From contig NZ_BMJB01000001.1 in NCBI RefSeq assembly GCF_014642855.1, positions 2,852,001 to 2,916,000 of the forward strand: DNA of 64,000 nt. The letters are read 5' to 3'. The notes below the pieces were generated by a model. It was not told the DNA's origin. It saw only the letters and a list, made by a program, of their open reading frames with translations, and made no database searches. Below are positions 9,174 through 17,638 of the stretch, piece by piece (position 1 is the first letter of the stretch; every line of letters starts with the position of its first letter). Source of the DNA: Edaphobacter acidisoli. GTDB lineage: Bacteria > Acidobacteriota > Terriglobia > Terriglobales > Acidobacteriaceae. The translations under genes were made by a program, and so were the position numbers.

Positions 9174-9185
9174 GGAGGGCCCTCC
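9174..9185 (-). promoter_or_regulatory. Perfect palindrome covering the ribosome-binding site
   Basis: GGAGGGCCCTCC is a 12-bp perfect palindrome that includes the purine-rich Shine-Dalgarno sequence just before the PEP-CTERM-like gene's ATG. It could hide the site in RNA or bind a protein; either role is inference. Confidence 0.4.
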
Positions 9186-9293
9186 TGACCTGTTGGTCAC
9201 ACTTCGTGGGATGCTCCCGGACCGAAGGAAGGATATCTAACATGCGGTACTGATGCATTTAGCCAGGCCACATCCGCCTAACTCAGGCCACAT

Positions 9294-9312
9294 CTTCGAT
9301 TCTCAATCGAAG
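9294..9312 (-). terminator. Hairpin after zinc-ribbon membrane gene
   Basis: CTTCGATT-CTC-AATCGAAG is a perfect 8-bp stem with a 3-base loop, 15 bases past the stop of the minus-strand gene at 9328. There is no clear T-run, so termination is only likely. Confidence 0.45.
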
Positions 9313-9327
9313 GCTTCGCGCGCTGCT

Positions 9328-9864
9328 TCAGCTCTGGTCGGCAATTGCTTCGTACTCCATGCCTGAAGCGCTCGACGCCAGCACCCACAATGTATAAATC
9401 CCCATTGCCGTGCCGAACGGAATTGCAATCAACGACAGCACACCCACCACAATGGCCAACACACGGCCCCATATTCTACGCGTGAGTAAAGCGTAGCCCG
9501 TCAGCAGCAGCAGCGCGGTCCACACCATAGTCGTTGTCGCAATCACCGGCACCAACGCATGCATCCACGGCGCTGGCGACGGCCCATGATAATACGACCA
9601 GTACGGCCACTCTCCCGTGAAGCCGCGCACAGTAAACGCGCTTAAAAACGTCAGAGCAAGCAGCCCCTTTACCAGGTGATAAATGCCATACACACACCAG
9701 AGAATGCCCAGTGTTCGCAGATGCCGCGAAACGCGCGACATATACATCGCCGGAGGAAACGGCGGATACCCAGGCTGCGCTTGCGGCGACACAGGTATCT
9801 GCGCTCCACACTTCGAGCAGAACGCATCCGCATTCACTTCCGTTCCACATGACTGACAAACCAT
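9328..9864 (-). CDS. Zinc-ribbon membrane protein of unknown function
   Basis: A 178-residue inner-membrane protein. It opens with a zinc ribbon, MVCQSCGTEVNADAFCSKCG (C3, C6, C16, C19), then a Pro-rich linker, then about three hydrophobic segments (TLGILWCVYGIYHLVKGLLALTFL, the VIATTTMVWTALLLLTGYALL stretch, and LAIVVGVLSLIAIPFGTAMG). The architecture is common in Acidobacteriota proteins of unknown role. GGAGG lies seven bases before the ATG at 9864, which settles the start. No enzymatic motif was seen. Confidence 0.75.
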   Translation of the reverse strand: MVCQSCGTEVNADAFCSKCGAQIPVSPQAQPGYPPFPPAMYMSRVSRHLRTLGILWCVYGIYHLVKGLLALTFLSAFTVRGFTGEWPYWSYYHGPSPAPWMHALVPVIATTTMVWTALLLLTGYALLTRRIWGRVLAIVVGVLSLIAIPFGTAMGIYTLWVLASSASGMEYEAIADQS

Positions 9865-10007
9865 CGCGCACCTCCATCGCCGCCCGAACCTGGCATCTCC
9901 GCTCAGGCAGCTCGTCTGAATCCGACATCTGCTACGCACCCACGCCCGTCAAGGTTCCCCATAACCCCCCATAACCATAGACGATTACGATAGAGCAAGC
10001 GAACTCC

Positions 10008-12665
10008 ATGAACTCCGAAGCTCTATTGCCGCATATCCCTTCGCCGCTCACTGAATCCAGCGCACAGGCGCTTGAGTGGCCGCGTCTGCGCGAACACATC
10101 GCCGGACGCACCTCGTCGTCACTGGGCCGCACCTGGGTGCTCGCGCTCGAACCCTCCACCAATTTCAATTGGATCGAGCGCCAGCAACAGCGCACCGCCG
10201 AAGTTCGAGCCTTTCTCACCAGCGGCGGCAGCTTCGACTTCCACGGCCTCTTCGATCCCACCACTCCACTCGAAGAGGCCCGCATCGAAGGCTCTGCACT
10301 CGATGCCCTCCAGATTCTCAGCCTGCTCAACCTCATCGAGCGCATCGCGCAGTGGCGCAACCTCGTCTTCCCAAATGCAGGCGCGGGCGCCCGATTTACC
10401 CCGCTCTCATCGCAATCGGCAGAGGACGTAGGCATCGTCGCACTCTCCGCTCCGCTACGCGATCACGACTTCTCCCCGCTGCTGCGTCTCTTGCGCGGCA
10501 AAATCGAACCCGACGGCTCGCTCAACGACGACGCCTCGCCCGAACTCCGCCGCATCCGCCGCACCATGGAGCGGCAGCACCGCGCCATCGAAGAGAGCCT
10601 TCGCCGCGCCGCCCGCCGCCTCCGCGAAGAAGGCAGCACCCAGTCCAGTACAGAAGATCTCATCACCGTTCGCGGCGAACGCTTCGTCATCCCCGTCAAA
10701 GCCGAGTTCAAACGCAAGGTCCCCGGCGTCATTCACGGCTCATCCTCCTCCGGCGCCACCGTCTTCGTCGAGCCGCTCGAAACCATCGAGCAAAACAACG
10801 AACTCGTCCGCCTGCTCGACGAAGAGCAAGCCGAAATCCACCGCATCCTCGTCGCCATGACGCACGCGCTCGGCGAAGACGCCGCAGCGATTCACGCCGG
10901 CGCATGCATCCTCGCCGAAGTCGAATCCCACTTCGCCCGCGCCCGCTTCGCCAACGACCTCAACTGCACCCGCCCTCAGTTCCTCCCGGTTGGCACCAAA
11001 GCTGTCATTCTGAGCGCAGCGAAGAACCCCCGCATTTCGCCGGAAGCAGCACCGATCCTGCAGGTGCCCCATCCTTCGCAGTCTCACCGCGAAGGATGGG
11101 AAGCGACAGATCTAACCCAACCACAGCTCACCCTCATCAACGCACGCCATCCGCTGCTCGAACTCCGCATGAAAGCCGAAGCGCGAGCCGCAGGCAGAAA
11201 CGAAGCATCCACACCCGTCCCGCTCACCATCACGCTCCCATCCGGCACGCGTCAGCTCATCATCAGCGGCCCCAACACCGGCGGCAAGACCGTCTCACTC
11301 AAAACCCTCGGCCTGCTCGCTCTCATGGCGCAGGCAGGCATCCCCGTCCCCGCCGACGAAGCCGCGCTGCCGCTCTTCACCAGCATCTACGCCGACATCG
11401 GCGACGCCCAATCGATCGAACGCAATCTCTCCAGCTTCTCCGCGCATGTCGTCAACCTCGACCGCATCTCGCGCGAAGCCACGCCATCCTCGCTCGTCCT
11501 GCTCGACGAACTCGGCTCCGCCACCGACCCCGAAGAAGGCGCAGCCCTCGCCGTCGCCGTCGCCGAACACTTCCTCACGCGCAACATCTGGTGCGCCATC
11601 ACCACGCACCTCACCTCGCTCAAGGTCTACGCAGCGAACCACGCCGGTGTGCTCAACGCCGCCGTCGGCTTCGACCAGCAGACACTCACGCCGACCTATC
11701 AACTCCGCCTCGGCGTACCCGGAGCCTCCGCCGGCCTCAACATCGCGCAGCGTCTCGGCCTCGAACCCGCAATCATCGCCGCCGCACGCGCGCAGATGAC
11801 CACGCAAACGGCCGACATCGGCGCCTTCCTCGACCATCTCCACGAGCAGCTCGTCGCAGCCACAGCGGAGCGCGAATCCCTCCAGCAGCGCGAGCGCGAA
11901 GTCTCCCGCGAGAAGATGCGCCTCGACCTCGAAGGTCGCGCCGAACAAAAAGCCCGCATCAAAGAACTCGAAGCCAGGCTCAACAAGCTCCTCGCCGAAT
12001 TCGAGTCGCAGCTCAAAGAGAGCGTCAAAAGCATCGGCGACAAAGCCATCGCCAAAAAACTCACGCGCGACTCCGCATCCGCAGTCGCCCGCGCCCGCCG
12101 CGAGTTCTCAGAGCAGTTCAACACGACCGTCCTCGCCCACACCACCGGCGCAGACAAAGCCGCGCCCACAGCCGAGCATCCCATCGAAGCCAGCGAAATC
12201 AAGCCCGGCGACAAGGTCAAGCTCAAATCCCTGGGCCGCGAAGCACGCGTCGAAAGAATCATCGACACAAAGACCTTCGAAGTCTCCATCGGCCCCATGA
12301 AGATGCGCGCCGCCTTCGACGACATCGCCGCGCTCGAATCATCGAAATCCGAGACCCCGCTCCAGGCCGCCCGCCGCCGAGGCGGAGTCACCATCGCCAC
12401 CGCCATCGAGCCCGACTATGTGCCCTCCGAGATCAACGTCATCGGCCGCACCGCCGACGAGGCCCACGACGAAGTCGAACGCTTCCTCGACCGCGCCTTC
12501 CTCGCCGGCCTGCCCCGCATCCGCATCGTGCACGGCACAGGCATGGGCATCCTGCGCCGCACCCTGCGCGAATACCTCCGCAACCACCCCCACGTCACCT
12601 CCGTCACCGAACCCCCACACAACCAGGGCGGCCAGGGCGCAACCGAGGTCGAGCTAAGGCAGTAG
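10008..12665 (+). CDS. mutS2: MutS2 family DNA-binding ATPase with Smr domain, carrying an inserted repeat
   Basis: 885 residues. MutS2 proteins bind branched DNA or collided ribosomes and are not mismatch-repair enzymes. Domains seen: N-terminal helical core, Walker A GPNTGGKT at about 421-428, Walker B region VLLDELGSATDPEEG near 500, a long charged coiled coil at about 620-690, and a C-terminal Smr domain with the IVHGTGMGILR motif. Between the lever region (FARARFANDLNCTRP) and the ATPase (NARHPLLEL) there is an extra stretch of about 40 residues (about 333-375). It is encoded by a GTCATTCTGAGCG-type repeat followed by a perfect 12-bp hairpin, inserted without breaking the frame. That insertion point is a surface loop in the family, so the protein is probably functional. 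Confidence 0.93.
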   Translation: MNSEALLPHIPSPLTESSAQALEWPRLREHIAGRTSSSLGRTWVLALEPSTNFNWIERQQQRTAEVRAFLTSGGSFDFHGLFDPTTPLEEARIEGSALDALQILSLLNLIERIAQWRNLVFPNAGAGARFTPLSSQSAEDVGIVALSAPLRDHDFSPLLRLLRGKIEPDGSLNDDASPELRRIRRTMERQHRAIEESLRRAARRLREEGSTQSSTEDLITVRGERFVIPVKAEFKRKVPGVIHGSSSSGATVFVEPLETIEQNNELVRLLDEEQAEIHRILVAMTHALGEDAAAIHAGACILAEVESHFARARFANDLNCTRPQFLPVGTKAVILSAAKNPRISPEAAPILQVPHPSQSHREGWEATDLTQPQLTLINARHPLLELRMKAEARAAGRNEASTPVPLTITLPSGTRQLIISGPNTGGKTVSLKTLGLLALMAQAGIPVPADEAALPLFTSIYADIGDAQSIERNLSSFSAHVVNLDRISREATPSSLVLLDELGSATDPEEGAALAVAVAEHFLTRNIWCAITTHLTSLKVYAANHAGVLNAAVGFDQQTLTPTYQLRLGVPGASAGLNIAQRLGLEPAIIAAARAQMTTQTADIGAFLDHLHEQLVAATAERESLQQREREVSREKMRLDLEGRAEQKARIKELEARLNKLLAEFESQLKESVKSIGDKAIAKKLTRDSASAVARARREFSEQFNTTVLAHTTGADKAAPTAEHPIEASEIKPGDKVKLKSLGREARVERIIDTKTFEVSIGPMKMRAAFDDIAALESSKSETPLQAARRRGGVTIATAIEPDYVPSEINVIGRTADEAHDEVERFLDRAFLAGLPRIRIVHGTGMGILRRTLREYLRNHPHVTSVTEPPHNQGGQGATEVELRQ
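11004..11037. repeat. GTCATTCTGAGCG-type repeat in frame inside mutS2
   Basis: The 34 bases here equal the reverse complement of an intergenic copy at 33572-33607. Translated, it gives VILSAAKNPRI, a peptide recurring wherever this repeat is read in this frame. Confidence 0.9.
11068..11100. repeat. Perfect 12-bp inverted repeat inside mutS2
   Basis: CCCATCCTTCGC (11068-11079), a 9-base loop, and its exact complement GCGAAGGATGGG (11089-11100). It lies 30 bases after the previous repeat and within the same extra segment of the protein, so both probably arrived as parts of one inserted element. Confidence 0.85.
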
Positions 12666-12690
12666 CGGGCAACGCAGAATTTTATCGTGG

Positions 12691-13302
12691 CTAAGGGGAT
12701 TCCGCAGCAGCCCTGCAGGCAGCGCCAAGGGAATTTTGGCAATACTTGTCGTCGATATACTTGATGGCCTCAGAGATGCGGCTGATTTTGGCGGTATCTT
12801 TCAGTTCAGCGCGTTTTACCTTCAGCGTAGTGATGGCATGAACGATGTTGAAAAATTGTGTCTGGTGCATTAAGTGAACGAAGACCGCGTTCTCCCATCC
12901 AACTCGATCACCATAGGGGTCGGATGCGATATAGTCGAGAACCGCCGGCTCGGCAACTTCGCCAAGGTTAATGAGCGCCTCCACGGCAGGATAGTAGAGG
13001 TCAGGGCCAGGAATCCTCGTAACAAATTCTGGATCTCCGTCGTTGCGCTCTGTGGGTATTCGAGCCGAAAGGAGTTCGAGCAGGATTGGGATCTTTTTCT
13101 CCGTAGGCAGAGGCAAAAAGATATTGAAGGCCGCACGGAAACAACTCTCCGATATATGGTTCTCCTTGGCTCTCTGAATGTAAGTGATCGCGGCATCTGG
13201 CGCCATCGACTTCACCGCGTCACAAGATGTCTGAGAATGGATAGGGAGACAAAAACTCACCATTACCGCAGCTGCTATGAACGTTTTTGAATAGATGCTC
13301 AT
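12691..13302 (-). CDS. Small exported protein, first member of a tandem pair
   Basis: A 203-residue product of unknown function. MSIYSKTFIAAAVMVSFCLPIHSQ is a signal peptide. The mature part is mainly helical with four further cysteines and shares a pattern with the 13635-14216 protein: a Cys and an EAI/AAI-Y-Q start, S-C-F/V-x-AAF, LYPAV/YYPAVEAL-x-N-G/L, and a C-terminal Cys pair. The ATG at 13302 overlaps the stop codon of an upstream fragment (ATGA), suggesting translational coupling in the past. The region is lower in GC than its surroundings. A HEAT-like helical repeat fold is possible but not shown. It converges on mutS2. Confidence 0.7.
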   Translation of the reverse strand: MSIYSKTFIAAAVMVSFCLPIHSQTSCDAVKSMAPDAAITYIQRAKENHISESCFRAAFNIFLPLPTEKKIPILLELLSARIPTERNDGDPEFVTRIPGPDLYYPAVEALINLGEVAEPAVLDYIASDPYGDRVGWENAVFVHLMHQTQFFNIVHAITTLKVKRAELKDTAKISRISEAIKYIDDKYCQNSLGAACRAAAESP

Positions 13303-13634
13303 TGCAGATTCCATGAGATGGCCGACGTGCCCAAGCTCGCTTTATTGTCTCCGCCTACGTCCGTTGTAGGGACTGACTGGTTGTCTGTTGAGTAATAATG
13401 GCATGAGGTTCTCGTGTAATACCTGAGAATCGGTGAAATAACCGTTTTGCTATCTGGCTCCACTACCCAAATTTCAAAATCGAATCTTGTTCGAACAATA
13501 TCCTGTGCTTGGGTGTGGAGTATAGATCCGGGTGCATCCAGATTTAAGACTTCTCCAGAAACAGGAGTTTGAGTTATCAAATTGCCCGTATCATTTATCG
13601 TGCCTAAGGGGACTCCGCTCCGGTAGAACTTTGT
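13299..13634 (-). pseudogene. Orphan C-terminal gene fragment between the tandem pair
   Basis: The frame is open from directly after the TAG stop of the 13635 gene to TGA at 13299 and encodes about 111 residues ending GTSAISWNLQ. There is no good start or ribosome-binding site, so it looks like the tail of a once longer protein whose front was lost when the region was duplicated. Sequence is AT-rich (22 of 60 bases G or C in 13441-13500). A shorter relative of its last ~33 codons lies upstream of the second pair member at 14225-14326, also ending SISWNLH. Its family was not recognised. Confidence 0.55.
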
Positions 13635-14216
13635 CTACTTAGCCGCATCCTCGCACGTCTCCCGTGGGAGACACCACTTCAACAGGGCTTGCGCGGCCGC
13701 ATGAAGCCTCTGGCTCACCGCCGGATCGGTTGTCTTGGTCCACCTGGCCTTCAGGTCTTCTATAGCTGCAGGGGTGTGTCTTAATACATAGAGCAGATAT
13801 ACGCCGCTCTTGAAACCCTGTTCATCTCCGCTGTGATCTTCTCCCAGATAGGTAATGAGCAACGGTTCTACTGCACCTCGATGGAGGCTGCCAATGTTAA
13901 AAAGAGCCTGCACTGCGGGGTATAGATTTCCCCGGTCGCTAGTTAAAAAAACTCCTTGCTTTTCAGAATCAGTGAGCGGGCGCTCATAGTCGAGGTACTT
14001 AATCAGCAAAGGAGTGGCTTGTTCGGGCGGCAACGATGCTATATCTTGAAACGCCGCGAAGACACAAGACCTAGTACGCGCGTCCCCGTTTACTGTTTGC
14101 AGATACTCAATAGCTTCCTTGCCGGAATGCGATGCAAGGGCTGTGCATTCCTCAGCCGAAGCGAGGTGCATCAACCCTCCCAGCAGCACAGCCATCAGAA
14201 TCAGCGATATCTTCAT
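13635..14216 (-). CDS. Small exported protein, second member of a tandem pair
   Basis: A 193-residue protein with signal peptide MKISLILMAVLLGGLMHLASA and a helical mature part related to the 12691-13302 product (shared SCVFAAF, NLYPAVQALFNIG, cysteine-containing C-terminus). AGGAGA lies 4-5 bases before the ATG at 14216 and fixes the start. The region past its stop (ATTTATCGTGCCTAAGGGGA on the plus strand) repeats, with two differences, the region past the first member's stop, which marks the edge of the duplicated unit. Function unknown. The gene-fragment-then-small-exported-protein order resembles effector-immunity layouts, but that is speculative. Confidence 0.7.
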   Translation of the reverse strand: MKISLILMAVLLGGLMHLASAEECTALASHSGKEAIEYLQTVNGDARTRSCVFAAFQDIASLPPEQATPLLIKYLDYERPLTDSEKQGVFLTSDRGNLYPAVQALFNIGSLHRGAVEPLLITYLGEDHSGDEQGFKSGVYLLYVLRHTPAAIEDLKARWTKTTDPAVSQRLHAAAQALLKWCLPRETCEDAAK

Positions 14217-14224
14217 AGCCTCTC

Positions 14225-14326
14225 CTAATGCAGATTCCATGAGATCGATGTAGTCCCACTACCCCAGCTATTATCTGTTGTGTTTACAGGAAGTAGCTCT
14301 GCAGTTCCGGTAGCATTGTCAACCTG
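14225..14326 (-). pseudogene. Remnant of the duplicated C-terminal tail
   Basis: Thirty-three codons closed upstream by TGA encode a tail that includes GTAELLPVNTTDNSW and ends SISWNLH, then TAG. The end matches the end of the fragment at 13299-13634. It is directly upstream of the second exported-protein gene, as the other fragment is upstream of the first. The rest of 14327-14526 shows no gene. Confidence 0.5.
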
Positions 14327-14526
14327 TCAAGTTACGGAAGCAGCATACCGGGTGATAGGAGCCTCACGCGACAAGCGCGGTACCCCAAAAGAGTACTTGG
14401 GCATCCCGGAAAATTTATGTACACTTCCTTGATTTCGTTTGTGCGGCCCTCAACCCGCTGAACTCATTCAACGGCGCGGGCCGCGGCAGCACTGTGCAGC
14501 GCAGCCTTAGGCGATCGAAGCAGAGA

Positions 14527-15063
14527 ATGCGGGACCGAGGTTATGCCTTGTTCACTGTAAGCGACTCTATCCATGTCAACGCGCCAGCCGACCGGTGTTT
14601 TCTACTCTCAACCCACGTTGGCCTGGCAGCCCTCACACTCGAAATGCAACCCGTCAGCGGCAAGGTGCAGGGAACGCTCGGCCCTGGCGATCGCGTCATC
14701 TTCGCCGGCTGGCGGTTCGGCCTGCCCCATGTGCACGAGAGCGTCGTGACCCGCTACGAGCGCCCCGGCTTCCTGCAGCACTCCATGCAGCGCAGCCGCT
14801 TCAGCCGCTATCACTACGATCACCAGTTCATCGAGATCGACGGCCAGACCCTCATCATCGACAAGCTGCGCTTCTCGCTGCCATTCGGCTGGCTGGGCAA
14901 AAAAATTGGCAAGCGGCTCGTGCTGCCCGCCATCGCCGCTCTCGTGCGCAAGCGGCTCGAACTGCTCAAGCAGGTTGCCGAGAACGGCCAGTGGCGCCTC
15001 TATCTCGCTGAAGAGAGCCACGAAGAGGCCCATCCAAGCGGAATCATTGCCGAGGCAAGCTGA
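14527..15063 (+). CDS. SRPBCC (START-like) family protein, first of two
   Basis: A 178-residue cytoplasmic protein of the helix-grip (SRPBCC/polyketide cyclase-like) type that binds hydrophobic ligands. It starts with FTVSDSIHVNAPADRCFLLS, the first strand and helix of the fold. GDRVIFAGWRFGLPHVHES and DHQFIEIDGQTLIIDKLRFSLPFG follow, and a C-terminal long helix RKRLELLKQVAE. Relatives are annotated as cell-division-inhibitor-like, but no function is established. The ATG at 14527 is chosen over GTG at 14494 as the first ATG before the conserved part; neither has a strong ribosome-binding site. It is paralogous to the next gene. Confidence 0.7.
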   Translation: MRDRGYALFTVSDSIHVNAPADRCFLLSTHVGLAALTLEMQPVSGKVQGTLGPGDRVIFAGWRFGLPHVHESVVTRYERPGFLQHSMQRSRFSRYHYDHQFIEIDGQTLIIDKLRFSLPFGWLGKKIGKRLVLPAIAALVRKRLELLKQVAENGQWRLYLAEESHEEAHPSGIIAEAS

Positions 15064-15233
15064 ACAAAGGGCAAAGCTCAAACCCTTTGTCCTCAGAATG
15101 TTACTCGCCTCCGGACGACCCACTACAACCACGACGCATCAAACTTCCTACAGCATGTCTACCTGGAGAGGACTACACTCTTCAGCGCTGCTGTTTCTGC
15201 GTACGTTGCGTCTATTTTGAATAAGGGCTCCGG

Positions 15234-15776
15234 ATGATGAAGACGATTCGCCTGCAAACACGGATTAATGCACCTGTGCCGCGCTGCTTCAAGTTGTCGT
15301 TAAGCGTGGATCTTCATCTGGTCTCTGCCCGCGGAACTCACGAGCGCGTCGCAAGCGGCGTCAAGTCCGGCCTGCTCGGCCTCGGCGATTCCGTCACCTG
15401 GACCGGGCGCCACTTCGGCATGCGCTTTCGCCACACCGCGTTGATCGACGCTCTCCGCCCGTGCGCCTACTTCCGCGACGTCATGGTCGACGGCATGTTC
15501 CGCTCCTTCGAGCACGACCATCACTTCGCCGTCATGGACGACGGCACCCGCATGAGAGATGAGGTGCGCTTCTCCGCGCCTGGCCCGTTTGCCTGGCTCA
15601 TCGAACCCCTGCTTCGCCGCTATCTCATCAAGATGCTCAGACGCCGCAACGCCATCATCAAGCAAGTCGCCGAGTCCGCCGCCTGGCGCAACTTCCTCGA
15701 AGTCAAACCAGTATCCAAGCCGCCAGCATCCGCCACGAAACACGAATGGCACCAGGGCAGGGCAGTGGCGAGCTAA
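15234..15776 (+). CDS. SRPBCC (START-like) family protein, second of two
   Basis: A 180-residue paralogue of the upstream gene: MKTIRLQTRINAPVPRCFKLSLSVDLH matches the first strand and helix, GDSVTWTGRHFGMRFRH the central strands, DHHFAVMDDGTRMRDEVRFSAP the ligand-cavity strands, and LIKMLRRRNAIIKQVAE the closing helix. Catalytic residues are not apparent; ligand binding is the likely role by family. Two adjacent ATG codons occur at 15234 and 15237. The two genes lie 170 bases apart on the same strand and are probably an old tandem duplication. It converges on the tannase-family gene. Confidence 0.7.
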   Translation: MMKTIRLQTRINAPVPRCFKLSLSVDLHLVSARGTHERVASGVKSGLLGLGDSVTWTGRHFGMRFRHTALIDALRPCAYFRDVMVDGMFRSFEHDHHFAVMDDGTRMRDEVRFSAPGPFAWLIEPLLRRYLIKMLRRRNAIIKQVAESAAWRNFLEVKPVSKPPASATKHEWHQGRAVAS

Positions 15777-15807
15777 CCCACGCCGACCGCCACTTCATCA
15801 CGCCCCT

Positions 15808-17382
15808 TCACCGCAACGCGGATATAGTATCGCGTCCACGCCGAGGAGCAACGCACGCAAAGTTCGCCGCGTCGTTCGTATCTCCCTTGCCCCGATACTC
15901 AGCCTCCTTCGGATACGCGCACAGCGGCCGAGTCATCTCCACAGCACCGTCAACAATCTTCGCCGCAAGCATCTGTCCCGGGGCCTCGCCGTTCTCCACC
16001 CATCGCTCCAGCGCCGTCACCCCATCGAACGTCGTCGCGCCCGGCCCGCCCGCGCAGTGCTGCATCCCCGGCACCATGAACAGCCGCAAAAAATTCGTAG
16101 TCTGCGGGCCCGATATCTTTTCGACCGCATCGTAGTAGTCAATCGTGCTCAGCGGAGAGATATCCGGATCGCTCCATCCGTGATACAGAATCATCTTCCC
16201 ACCCGCGCGCTCCAGCGGCAGCAGGTTGGGGTCCACAGCATCGAGCGACTTGCCCACCTTCGCCACCGTCCGCGACAGGTCCGTGTCGTAATTGAAGTCC
16301 AGCGGCTTGAACTCCGGACTGAACACCATGTACCGAAAGAACCCATCCGCCGCCCTCCAGTGCGTCGACTGGAACGGCGCGTGCCCCGTCACCCAGCTCG
16401 CCCAGCCCCCAGGCCCATCTTCGCCGCCGGGCACAAGCCCCGGATAGATCAACCTTCCCTTCGCATCATGCGCCCCACCCCAGATGTCCTTAATCGCCTT
16501 CACCTGCTTCGCCGTAAAACACCGCGAAGCATCCTCGCCCGCCCTGCACTCAAGCACCGCAGGATCAAATCTGCACGCCAGCGGATCGCTCACCACGCCA
16601 TCGCGCACACCATCGGCCGCATCGCAGGCCTTGTTCACCGCATTCGCCAGCAGCGGAACCATGCTCGCCGGAATATAACTCTCGGGGTCCTTCAGCGTAG
16701 CAATCGAATACCACAGATGCGCGCCCGCATAGTGCCCCGTCCAGTTGTAAGCAGGATCGCCCACCAGCAGCCCGTCGTAGTCCTTCGGATAGCGTTGCGC
16801 CTCCATCAGTCCCTGCCCGCCGCCCTTCGAGCAGCCCACATAATACGAGTGCGCCGCCCTGTGCCCATAGAACGCCGCCACAATCTGCTTCGCATTCACC
16901 GTCGTCATATGCAGCGCGAGATAGCCGAAGTCGGCAACCAGATCAGGCCGTCCCTCAGACCACATCGAATCAAACCCATTGCCCAGCGGATGATTCACAT
17001 GCCCCGTATCCGTACTCGCCGTCGCATACCCACGCCGCAGCGCAAGCCCCATCGCGCGATAGCCAATGAACCCAGCCATGCCGCCATTGCCCACGCCCTC
17101 GAACCTGCCATTCCATATCTGCGTCGGCAGCCACACCTCAAACCGTATCGCCGGCTTCGTCACCGCCACCACGCGACAGAACTCGGGCATGTTGAACATC
17201 GCCAGCGCCGGTGTAGTTACATGAAACGTCCCCGCCGGAACGATCATCGCCGACTCAATCGTCGTATCGGCCACCACCACCTTCGTCAAACCCACACAAG
17301 CCGCCGCGCTCTGCGCCAAAGCAGGAGAAGCAACAGCAAACGCCATCGCCAGAACGAATCCACAAAAACTTTTTCGCAGCAC
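15808..17382 (-). CDS. Exported tannase/feruloyl-esterase family protein
   Basis: A 524-residue alpha/beta-hydrolase with a signal peptide (MLRKSFCGFVLAMAFAVASPALA). The family cleaves ester bonds in gallotannins or feruloylated plant polysaccharides. Catalytic triad candidates: Ser in GCSKGGGQGL (S185), Asp in YHGWSDPDISP and His in PGMQHCAGG. The Cys next to the Ser and the Cys next to the His are placed to form the family's disulfide linking the two catalytic residues. DAADGVRDGVVSDPLACRFDP matches the calcium-binding lid segment. The substrate cannot be told from sequence. It fits the plant-polymer theme of the window (CE15 and GH127 genes). Confidence 0.88.
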   Translation of the reverse strand: MLRKSFCGFVLAMAFAVASPALAQSAAACVGLTKVVVADTTIESAMIVPAGTFHVTTPALAMFNMPEFCRVVAVTKPAIRFEVWLPTQIWNGRFEGVGNGGMAGFIGYRAMGLALRRGYATASTDTGHVNHPLGNGFDSMWSEGRPDLVADFGYLALHMTTVNAKQIVAAFYGHRAAHSYYVGCSKGGGQGLMEAQRYPKDYDGLLVGDPAYNWTGHYAGAHLWYSIATLKDPESYIPASMVPLLANAVNKACDAADGVRDGVVSDPLACRFDPAVLECRAGEDASRCFTAKQVKAIKDIWGGAHDAKGRLIYPGLVPGGEDGPGGWASWVTGHAPFQSTHWRAADGFFRYMVFSPEFKPLDFNYDTDLSRTVAKVGKSLDAVDPNLLPLERAGGKMILYHGWSDPDISPLSTIDYYDAVEKISGPQTTNFLRLFMVPGMQHCAGGPGATTFDGVTALERWVENGEAPGQMLAAKIVDGAVEMTRPLCAYPKEAEYRGKGDTNDAANFACVAPRRGRDTISALR

Positions 17383-17466
17383 TCCATCCTCCGCAGAAGA
17401 AGTGTACCCGCTGGAAGGAAGTTGTCAGTGCAAATTAGCTTCGGTGCAAGGAGACTCAACTCTCCG

Positions 17467-17507
17467 CTTTTGCATTCCGCAACGTAGCAAAGGAATCTGC
17501 TTTTGCA
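17467..17507. repeat. GGAATCTGC-type repeat
   Basis: TTTTGCATTCCGCAACGTAG followed by CAAAGGAATCTGCTTTTGCA. It is the reverse orientation of the copy at 44574-44613 and has an internal ATTCC/GGAAT inverted pair. Confidence 0.65.
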
Positions 17508-17508
17508 G

Positions 17509-17632
17509 TTTGCTACTGCTGCAACTGTTGTCGTCGCGGTTGCTGTTGCGGTTGCTGTTGTCGTCGCGGTTGCTACAACTGTTGTCGTTGCGGTTGCTGT
17601 TGTCGTTGCTCTGTCTTTGTCGTTGTCTCTGA
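17509..17632. repeat. Degenerate tandem array of six-base units
   Basis: About 120 bases of CGGTTG, CTGTTG and TCGTCG type units (GTTGCTGTTG and TCGTCGCGGT recur several times). On the minus strand a frame through it gives a Thr/Ala-only peptide. It is probably simple-sequence DNA, not a gene. Confidence 0.7.
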
Positions 17633-17638
17633 GATAGG

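Noticed and set aside
10076-12694. 872-codon open frame in another frame of mutS2
   Set aside because: Almost entirely Arg, His, Pro and Ser, as expected from an off-frame reading of GC-rich coding DNA.
15559-17487. 642-codon open frame on the plus strand opposite the tannase-family gene
   Set aside because: Arg/His/Pro-rich throughout with no domain, and it is an exact antisense of a clear enzyme gene.
17509-17632. Possible CRISPR array
   Set aside because: Units are six bases without spacers, and no cas gene is in the window.
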